Source of the DNA: an uncultured Mycoplasmatota bacterium
GTDB taxonomy: Bacteria; Bacillota_I; Bacilli_A; RF39; UBA660
Direction of reading: 5' to 3'
DNA length: 36,594 nucleotides
Assembly (NCBI GenBank): GCA_946530475.1
Contig: CAMNAC010000003.1
Coordinates: 1 to 36,594, forward strand
This document shows positions 26,689-34,107 of this stretch, in pieces. A model generated the notes under the pieces. That model saw nothing but the letters and a program-made list of their open reading frames with translations. It searched no databases and was not told the DNA's origin. Position 1 is the first letter of the stretch, and every line of letters starts with the position of its first letter. Made by a program: the position numbers and the translations under genes.

Positions 26689-26961
26689 TTAAATCTTCTT
26701 TAATACAAAATACTTACAACCATATGCACAGTTTTCTTTTAGATAAGTTTCTTTTCTTGAAATATGATTATACTTTTTGTGAATTGGGTTTTCTTTTTCA
26801 CAAAAACCTTTCAATCTTAGCTTTCCATACGACCAATCTCCAATAATGTAGTCATAAGGTGTGAAATAATCTGTATAGGCGGTTTCAATTGCTTCTTTAT
26901 CATAACCATCATGATCTTCTATAATTTCATATTCTGTACCATCTAATGTAATTTTTTTCAT
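26689..26961 (-). CDS. yutD: YutD family protein
   Basis: Internal YDYIIGDWSYGKLRLKGF and C-terminal CAYGCKYFVLKK characteristic of YutD. Confidence 0.88.
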   Translation of the reverse strand: MKKITLDGTEYEIIEDHDGYDKEAIETAYTDYFTPYDYIIGDWSYGKLRLKGFCEKENPIHKKYNHISRKETYLKENCAYGCKYFVLKKI

Positions 26962-28656
26962 TTAATACTCCTTTTTAAAAGCATCTGATAATGCACGATA
27001 TTTAGAAAGACTAGATCCACCATTCCAAGCAATAAAACCGTTACGGATTCCAGAATCATAAAGTCCTCTTATTTCATCACTTACCATATCACTATCATAG
27101 ATTGCTTCTGGATATTTCCAAGTTGCATCATAAGCTTGAATCCAAGTTCTTACAATTGCTGGAGTTGGTACTAATTCTTGTTGTTTTAATACATAACTTG
27201 TGGACCATAATTTCAATAAGTCATATGGAATTGTCCATACAGGATCATCAAAACCATATTCATATTTATTAAATAATTCTGGATAAGGCATGCCACTAAT
27301 TACATCTACAACATTTGAAATAGCCCCCCAATATTGGCCATATCCTGTTACATAATTATGAGCACTTTCTCCAAATACATCTGCTGATACATATGCCCCT
27401 AATTTATGAATTTCATCACAAGCATATCTTAAAAAGTTTTGAATTGCTTGTGCCTTTTCTTCTCCGTATTCATTTTGAAAATTAATAATTCCATCTTCTT
27501 CATCATAATAAGTTCGATCAGGAAATCTTACATAATCAAATTGAATTTCATTAAATCCCATTTCTTTTACTGCTTCTTTTGCAAGTTCTACATCATATTC
27601 CCAAATGGTTCTTTTAAATGCACTTGGCCAATAAGAACCATCATGTTCATATGGAGCTCCTGTTTCATTATCTAAGATTGCATCTTCAGGATGATCTGCA
27701 ATATAATAACTATCTTTAAAAGTAGTAATTCTTCCAATCACATAAATGCCTGCATCTTTGATCTTTTGAATAACTTTCCTGTATTCATCCATGGTATTAA
27801 TTGCATATTTGTAACTAGTTGGAGATAATTCTTTCATTACCAAAGACTCATAACCAGGTTCTGTATCATCTTTGATATCCACTACAAATGCATTGATTCC
27901 GGATTCTTTTGCAAGCGCAATATATTCATCAATACTATCTAATACTCCAGCGTTCAGATAAAGTGCTTTCACTTCTTCTGGCATAACATTGTTTTCAAAT
28001 TTTGGTTTTTCTACAGGAAAATAATCAAGATTTCCTGCACTTCCACCTTTTAAATAATCTTCTCTGGACGCATGCACTTCATAAGACCCATTATGATCAT
28101 AATTTACTTCTGCTTTTTCTTTCGTAAACTCTAGATATTTCCCATAGATATATCCTTCTTTGTCATCTTTTTTTACCTTATAAGATTTTACCGCACCCGT
28201 ATCAGATACTTCATCGAATCCAACAATTTCTAATGCTTCTCCTTTTTTCCCAAAGGATAAAATTTTAGAAGAATTCAAATCTTTATAGATAGTGGCTGGG
28301 GTTCTTACAAACATTTCTTTTTCTTCCACTATTTCCTCTTTATTTTCTGTCAAATCGGAAGTTTTAATATAATATTCTTCTTCTCCTTTTTTGATTCTAT
28401 AATAACTTTCTTCTTCATTTTTTACTTCCTTTGAAGCAATGGTTAGTTTTGTTCCTCTTGAAAGATCGGTTACTTCTTTAAATTCATCATCATAAAGTGG
28501 AACGGTTAAAGAAGAAGATTTCACATAATAATCTTTTGATCCTATTTTTTTAAAACCTTTCAATAAAAAACCACTTCCATATACTGCTGCAGCAATCAAA
28601 AGAAGTAAAAATACGATTCTTCCATAGTGTATTTTTTTCTTTCTCTCTCTTTTCAT
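26962..28656 (-). CDS. Putative glycoside hydrolase (DUF4015-type) with N-terminal TM and SH3-like repeats
   Basis: ALYLNAGVLDSIDEYIALAKESGINAFVVDIKDD ... GFNEIQFDYVRFPD ... GIRNGFIAWNG. Confidence 0.9.
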   Translation of the reverse strand: MKRERKKKIHYGRIVFLLLLIAAAVYGSGFLLKGFKKIGSKDYYVKSSSLTVPLYDDEFKEVTDLSRGTKLTIASKEVKNEEESYYRIKKGEEEYYIKTSDLTENKEEIVEEKEMFVRTPATIYKDLNSSKILSFGKKGEALEIVGFDEVSDTGAVKSYKVKKDDKEGYIYGKYLEFTKEKAEVNYDHNGSYEVHASREDYLKGGSAGNLDYFPVEKPKFENNVMPEEVKALYLNAGVLDSIDEYIALAKESGINAFVVDIKDDTEPGYESLVMKELSPTSYKYAINTMDEYRKVIQKIKDAGIYVIGRITTFKDSYYIADHPEDAILDNETGAPYEHDGSYWPSAFKRTIWEYDVELAKEAVKEMGFNEIQFDYVRFPDRTYYDEEDGIINFQNEYGEEKAQAIQNFLRYACDEIHKLGAYVSADVFGESAHNYVTGYGQYWGAISNVVDVISGMPYPELFNKYEYGFDDPVWTIPYDLLKLWSTSYVLKQQELVPTPAIVRTWIQAYDATWKYPEAIYDSDMVSDEIRGLYDSGIRNGFIAWNGGSSLSKYRALSDAFKKEY

Positions 28657-28700
28657 AGTACAACTTATCCTCCAAGGTTAGTATACCACAAATTATGACA

Positions 28701-29432
28701 TTATTGTATCGGAAGAGAAAAAATATTTGAATTTTTATCCATACCAGAATAATAATAATTTGGCACATTTCCCTCAATTAATTTCATAATGATGGGAACA
28801 CTTACCGTTGTTTGAACATTCTTAGTAAAAAAAGGCAGAATCATACGTTCTGATATCGTTACATTTGCGAACACTTCAATAAATGCATTATTGATTCCAT
28901 AATTCGTTACTTTTGCCTGAATATTACTAACAATATCGCCTGTCAAACTAAATCGTACTGGTATTTTAGGTCCTAAATTAGAGAACAAGAAATTAGAAAA
29001 AAATATTCCGCTTGGAACCATAAACACAATTCCTCTTTTTAATAGATCTTTTTTATAAGAAGATAGAATCGTATCCTTTATAGATATTTCTTCAAATTGA
29101 CCTTGTTCAATTTTTTGAAAATCAGTTTGAATACTATTTGTAATGATACTTAATAATCGATTTACTGCGATTGGGTTAAAATCAATCGTATGAATTTTAT
29201 AATCTTCTGTTTTGGATATTAAAAATAAATCTTCTAAGCTTACCGTATCATTAATTTCTTTAATAATCATTTGATTAATTATGATACTATTAAATTTTTT
29301 TAATTCATATTCTGAATATTCTTCTAATTTTGGTCTTATTATTTTATTAATTTGAAATAAAAGAATAAAAACAAAGAAAAAAAGAAAGAAAAATGTAATG
29401 ATTAAAACTCTATTTTTAAACTTTAATTTCAT
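28701..29432 (-). CDS. yunB: Sporulation protein YunB
   Basis: N-terminal TM, IIRPKLEEYSEYELKKFNSIIINQMI, GDIVSNIQAKVTNYGINNAFIEVFANV; near yutD as in Bacillus. Start at M 29432. Confidence 0.88.
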   Translation of the reverse strand: MKLKFKNRVLIITFFFLFFFVFILLFQINKIIRPKLEEYSEYELKKFNSIIINQMIIKEINDTVSLEDLFLISKTEDYKIHTIDFNPIAVNRLLSIITNSIQTDFQKIEQGQFEEISIKDTILSSYKKDLLKRGIVFMVPSGIFFSNFLFSNLGPKIPVRFSLTGDIVSNIQAKVTNYGINNAFIEVFANVTISERMILPFFTKNVQTTVSVPIIMKLIEGNVPNYYYSGMDKNSNIFSLPIQ

Positions 29433-29456
29433 ACCATCACCTACTCCAATATATGA

Positions 29457-29482
29457 AAAAAAGATATGATTTTTCATATCTT
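29457..29482 (-). terminator. Terminator of the 486-aa prepilin
   Basis: AAAGATATGA-TTTT-TCATATCTTT hairpin. Confidence 0.75.
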
Positions 29483-30942
29483 TAATTTTGCGTAATTTCT
29501 GGGTTAAGATTACTTCCAACGTATAAGTATTGAACTTGAGATAAATCTAACCTTTCCGTACTAATATTTTCGGTTTGTTCTTCATTTAGCGTATAATATA
29601 CATCAACTGGATGTGACTCTAAAAATTGAATCAATGTATTCACATCTGGCATTTCAGTCTTTAGAACCTTCAACATCACATTATTAGAATCTACTGCTAT
29701 TCCTATTTGATTTACTGAACTCTGCCAATTGTTTGAAACTGATGGGAAAGTATTACTCATAATCTCCGTGTTGGAAGATAAATGATCGGATAAAACCCCT
29801 GTTATTTGGAAAGTATGATATCCGTTAGCAGATTCTGATCCAGGGACAAGCGATACATTCGATAAATGAACGTTGTTGCGATTCAATGTTATTTTCCCTA
29901 TTTTTCTTTTTACCACAAAAGAACCATCACTTTGAATCAAAAGATTATCTTTGATAGTTCCAAGGGAACGAATTGGAGCAGTTAATCCCACTCTTCTTTC
30001 TACATAACTTCCATCCTCCATGACTGCTTTTACCTCTAAATAACGTTCTTCTGCTAAACTTGTTATTTTTCTGGAATAATTAGGTGCTGGTACTGCATCT
30101 GGTGTTATTTTAAAAGAATCTTTTATAAAACCATATAGGTGATGAGATTCTTCCCCTGTAACAAAAGAAACAGATCGAATTGATTTTGATGCATCACTTG
30201 TACAAGTATGCTCTGTAAAATCAGTATCCGAAGAAATCGCAATTTCACAGGCTTCAGAAGTAGTTCCATCTATATAATTAAATTGAACATTGATGTGGTA
30301 TTTTGAATCTTGAGATACTGGTGTGATTGGCTTTGACATAATGGATAATGTATAAGCTGTATTTGGTGTAAATGTATTTAAAAACCACTCGTGTCTGACA
30401 CTATCAATGTCATTACTATCTACTACCAAAGATTCTTTTCCATCAATTTTTTTATTTTCACTATTCCCTTTTCCTGCTACTTGAGTCGCAAGTGTTTCAA
30501 ATAAATTACTTTTCGCATTTTGAGAAATACCTGAAATTGTAATTGTAGAAGGAGTCTCCCCATTTAACTTTAAAATAGATGGATCCGAAATATCTGCTAC
30601 ATCAACGTACTCATAGCGATTATTAGTAGCTGTTCCTGTAATTTTTACAACTCCATCCATTCTTTTTCCGGTAACTGCATCTTTTGGAACAGAATTTATA
30701 TAACTCTCTGTAAATAATTCTCCAACACTAATAAAAGCATATTCATCTATATCTAGCGAAATAGCTCTATCAGTTGTGTATAAATCTACTGCTTTATAAA
30801 GTTCTTCTAATTGGTGTTCTTGAGACTTTTCTTTAGAATCTTGTACGATTCCCCAAATAGAAGGAACTGCTATTACTGCAATCAAAGCAAGAATTGAAAT
30901 AGTGGCAAGTAATTCAACTAATGTGAATCCCCTTTTTTTCAT
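29482..30942 (-). CDS. Large multidomain prepilin-type protein, 486 aa
   Basis: MKKRGFTLVELLATISILALIAVIAVPSI followed by about 450 aa of beta-rich extracytoplasmic sequence. Confidence 0.92.
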   Translation of the reverse strand: MKKRGFTLVELLATISILALIAVIAVPSIWGIVQDSKEKSQEHQLEELYKAVDLYTTDRAISLDIDEYAFISVGELFTESYINSVPKDAVTGKRMDGVVKITGTATNNRYEYVDVADISDPSILKLNGETPSTITISGISQNAKSNLFETLATQVAGKGNSENKKIDGKESLVVDSNDIDSVRHEWFLNTFTPNTAYTLSIMSKPITPVSQDSKYHINVQFNYIDGTTSEACEIAISSDTDFTEHTCTSDASKSIRSVSFVTGEESHHLYGFIKDSFKITPDAVPAPNYSRKITSLAEERYLEVKAVMEDGSYVERRVGLTAPIRSLGTIKDNLLIQSDGSFVVKRKIGKITLNRNNVHLSNVSLVPGSESANGYHTFQITGVLSDHLSSNTEIMSNTFPSVSNNWQSSVNQIGIAVDSNNVMLKVLKTEMPDVNTLIQFLESHPVDVYYTLNEEQTENISTERLDLSQVQYLYVGSNLNPEITQN

Positions 30943-31002
30943 ATTATCACCTATTCTCTACATTATTAATTTATCACATTTTTTTTCTTTTTACAACAAA
31001 AA

Positions 31003-31018
31003 AGAAGCATTGCTTCTA
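31003..31018 (-). terminator. Terminator overlapping stop of DHH phosphoesterase
   Basis: AGAAGCATTGCTTCT plus T-run on minus strand; overlaps TAG 31016-31018. Confidence 0.7.
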
Positions 31019-31984
31019 CTCTTGTTCATTTTTATATTTTTTACATCCTTCATCTAATTCCGTTAATAATTCTTTGAATTGTTCTTCATTTTCCACACGA
31101 ACTCCACTTGCGAAGGAATGTCCTCCTCCATTAAAATGACCTGCTATTTCATTAATGATTGGTCCTCTTGAACGAATTGATCCTTTTAATGCTTCTCCTG
31201 ATTTTTCATTGGTTAGAATCATCCATACTAAGATTTCATCAATATAATTAAACTCACTTACCATATTTCTTGCAGTGGATGCATCTACCTCATATTTCTC
31301 TAACATTTCTGGAGTACATACTAAATATGCAAGCCCATTTTCCGTAATGGTGAAGTGTTCTGCTACGTATCCCTCAAATTTTGATTCTTTAATAGACTTT
31401 AAATAAAGTGGTTCATATAAATTAGTAAATTCAATTTGCGTAGTTTGGATTAGCTTAGAAACTAAATCAAATGTCTTAGAAGAAGTATAGGAAAACAAAA
31501 ATCGATTGGTATCAGAAACGATTCCCACATATAATTTTTCAGCAGCTTCTTTTGTCATTTTTAATTTTGTATGAAATACAAGTTCAATGATCATTTGAGA
31601 AGCACTACTAGAAGCCGTGTCAATCCATTCTAAATTACAAAACTTATCTACAAAAGGATGATGATCAATTTTAATGGAATCTTTAAACTTAGAAGGAACC
31701 ACTCCATCTACTCTTTTTAAATCAGGAGTATCTGTCACAATCAAAAGAGAATTCTCATATAAATCTTCATGAAATTTATCTAATATCCCTAAATATTTAA
31801 ATTTAGATACGGGAAATCCTACGGTATATACTTTCTTTTTTGGAAATGTATTTAATATGATATCACGCAATGCGATACTACTTGCTAAAGCATCTGGGTC
31901 AGCACCAGTATGTCTAGCGATCACAATCGTATCATATTTTTTTATTTTTTTATAGATTTTTTGATAAATGGTTGATGAAAACAT
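31016..31984 (-). CDS. DHH family phosphoesterase (NrnA-like oligoribonuclease/pAp phosphatase)
   Basis: RHTGADPDALASSIALRD, DHHPF, C-terminal GGGHSFASGVR. Confidence 0.93.
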   Translation of the reverse strand: MFSSTIYQKIYKKIKKYDTIVIARHTGADPDALASSIALRDIILNTFPKKKVYTVGFPVSKFKYLGILDKFHEDLYENSLLIVTDTPDLKRVDGVVPSKFKDSIKIDHHPFVDKFCNLEWIDTASSSASQMIIELVFHTKLKMTKEAAEKLYVGIVSDTNRFLFSYTSSKTFDLVSKLIQTTQIEFTNLYEPLYLKSIKESKFEGYVAEHFTITENGLAYLVCTPEMLEKYEVDASTARNMVSEFNYIDEILVWMILTNEKSGEALKGSIRSRGPIINEIAGHFNGGGHSFASGVRVENEEQFKELLTELDEGCKKYKNEQE

Positions 31985-32032
31985 AATATCCCCTCTTCTT
32001 ATAGTTATTATACCAAAAAAAAGAAAGAAAAA

Positions 32033-32161
32033 CTATTTTTTCTTCTTTTCTTTTTTGGGTTCTTCCTTTTTCTTTTCTTTCGTTTCATAAGTAAAAATTA
32101 GTTTCCCATTTTCTTCTTTCAAAGGATTCCCTATTAAATTTTCATAATCTAATTTTTCCAT
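32033..32161 (-). CDS. Small Lys/Glu-rich protein, 42 aa (MEKLDYENLIGNPLKEENGKLIFTYETKEKKKEEPKKEKKKK), not in ORF track
   Basis: AAGGAGG SD 4 nt upstream of ATG at 32161; TAG at 32035-32033; just downstream of gpmA. Confidence 0.6.
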   Translation of the reverse strand: MEKLDYENLIGNPLKEENGKLIFTYETKEKKKEEPKKEKKKK

Positions 32162-32170
32162 AATTCCTCC

Positions 32171-32857
32171 TTATTTTAAATAGTAATGTCTAATTGGTTT
32201 TAAATTATCATCTAGTTCATAACAGATTGGATTACCAGTTTGTATTTCTAAGTCAATTACTTCTTCATCGGTCATCTGATCTAAATATTTCATGAGGCCT
32301 CTCAAACTATTTCCATGGGCTACAATTAACACCTTTTTCCCATTTAAAATAGATGGTTTAATATCACTTTCCCAATATACCAAAACTCTTTTAATGGTAT
32401 CTTCAAGATTTTCACATAAAGGCAATTCCTCTTTTGATAATTCTTGATATCTTGGGTCATTACCTGGATACCTTTTATCATCAAGACTTAAAGCAGGTGG
32501 TCTTACATCCATGCTTCTTCTCCAAAGTAACACTTGCTTTTCACCATATTTATCTTTTGTTTCTGCTTTATTTAGTCCTTGAAGTGCTCCATAATGTCTC
32601 TCATTTAATCTCCAAGAACTTTCAATTGGGATATTGATTTTCATTTCCTTCAAAATATAATCTAAAGTATCTTTTGCTCTTGTTAAAAAGGAAGTATATG
32701 CAATATCAAATGTATATCCTTTTTCTTTCAACACTTTTCCTGCATCTTTCGCTTCTTTAATTCCACGTTCACTTAATCCAACATCTGTCCAACCAGTAAA
32801 CTTGTTTTCTAAATTCCAAATACTTTCTCCATGTCGTACTAATACTAACTTTTTCAT
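32171..32857 (-). CDS. gpmA: 2,3-bisphosphoglycerate-dependent phosphoglycerate mutase
   Basis: [27 protein letters not shown] ... [14 protein letters not shown]. Confidence 0.97.
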   Translation of the reverse strand: MKKLVLVRHGESIWNLENKFTGWTDVGLSERGIKEAKDAGKVLKEKGYTFDIAYTSFLTRAKDTLDYILKEMKINIPIESSWRLNERHYGALQGLNKAETKDKYGEKQVLLWRRSMDVRPPALSLDDKRYPGNDPRYQELSKEELPLCENLEDTIKRVLVYWESDIKPSILNGKKVLIVAHGNSLRGLMKYLDQMTDEEVIDLEIQTGNPICYELDDNLKPIRHYYLK

Positions 32858-32888
32858 ATTCTCACCATCATCATTCTAACATATTTTT

Positions 32889-34019
32889 TTAAAAACTGAC
32901 AATAGGTAAACATACAATTGCTTTTGTAATTCCATTCTTTGAATCATAATTCAAACTTCCTTGATGCTTTTTCACAATTTCGTTAGACAAAGAAACACCT
33001 AATCCAGTTCCATTTGATTTGGTAGTAAAAAAAGGTTCTTTTATCTTTTGTAAGACTTCCTCTTCAATTCCACATCCATTATCAATAATATTAATTCTTA
33101 TAATTCCATTTTCAATTTTTGATTCAATTACTAATTTCCCATTTTCATGAATTGCTTCAATGCTATTTTTTATTAAATTGATGAATACTTGACACAATCT
33201 ATTGTAATCTCCAAAAATATCTACTTCTTCCTCAACCAATTCCATTTTTGTTTGAATTTGTTTTTCTACTAAAATAGGTTTGAAATTTCTCATCACTTCT
33301 TCTAACAAATAATTAATATCCAGGATATCTTTTTCCATTTTAATATTAGAAATTGATAAAAAATCTTGTAGTAAAAATAAAGTTCTGTCAATTTCTTCTT
33401 TCATAATGGGAATATACTTTTTAAAGTGTTCTGGATTATTGACATCAAACATATCCAAATATCCTTTACATACAGCGATTGGGTTTTTAATTTCATGAGT
33501 GATTTTAAATAAAGAATCCTTCATTTGTTTTTCTTGCTCTAATTCTTTTTGATTCATTGAAAACTTTAAAATGCGTTCTCCTTTTTGAAAAAGAATCAAA
33601 GATAAAATCGTGATAAAAAAATAAGGCATAATATCTGATATAGTTAGAAAAAAGCATTTTAAAACTATTAAAAAAGGAATCTGATATTTCTTTTTTTTCA
33701 TAAAAATATAGATTATAAAATAGAAACTATATTCAATTAATACATAAGGATTATTTTTAACTGTTAAAAAAGAAAGAATAAAAATATATCCCATAACAAA
33801 TTTACGATTTTTTTGAAAAGCATATAAGAAAGGGATATGGCACACATAATAGAATAAATTCCCTCCAAATCGATAAGATAAAAACACAGATGTTAATAAA
33901 GCTAAATCCAAAAACAATTCATTTTCTTCTTTTCCAAAGGAACGATTAAACGCAACATAAAATAAATACAACAAAACAGGCAACATAACAAACATAAAAT
34001 TCAATAATATTACTTCCAT
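32889..34019 (-). CDS. Orphan membrane sensor histidine kinase (sporulation-kinase-like)
   Basis: Multi-TM N-terminus, H-box FKITHEIKNPIAVCKGYLDMF, N-box NLIKNSIEAI, G-boxes DNGCGI and GTGLGVSLS. Confidence 0.93.
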   Translation of the reverse strand: MEVILLNFMFVMLPVLLYLFYVAFNRSFGKEENELFLDLALLTSVFLSYRFGGNLFYYVCHIPFLYAFQKNRKFVMGYIFILSFLTVKNNPYVLIEYSFYFIIYIFMKKKKYQIPFLIVLKCFFLTISDIMPYFFITILSLILFQKGERILKFSMNQKELEQEKQMKDSLFKITHEIKNPIAVCKGYLDMFDVNNPEHFKKYIPIMKEEIDRTLFLLQDFLSISNIKMEKDILDINYLLEEVMRNFKPILVEKQIQTKMELVEEEVDIFGDYNRLCQVFINLIKNSIEAIHENGKLVIESKIENGIIRINIIDNGCGIEEEVLQKIKEPFFTTKSNGTGLGVSLSNEIVKKHQGSLNYDSKNGITKAIVCLPIVSF

Positions 34020-34037
34020 AGTATCACCTCTAGTTTT

Positions 34038-34072
34038 ATTATAGGGTAATACCTATGTCATATTTTGTCGAA
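34038..34072 (-). promoter_or_regulatory. Candidate Spo0A-controlled promoter of the histidine kinase
   Basis: Minus strand TTCGACAA (34072-34065) then 21 bp then TATAAT (34043-34038). Confidence 0.45.
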
Positions 34073-34077
34073 AAAAA

Positions 34078-34107
34078 AGAAAAAATGAAGATAATTATCA
34101 TTTTTTC
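34078..34107 (-). terminator. Terminator of the essC-like gene, touching its stop codon
   Basis: GAAAAAATGAAGATAATTATCATTTTTTC hairpin. Confidence 0.7.
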
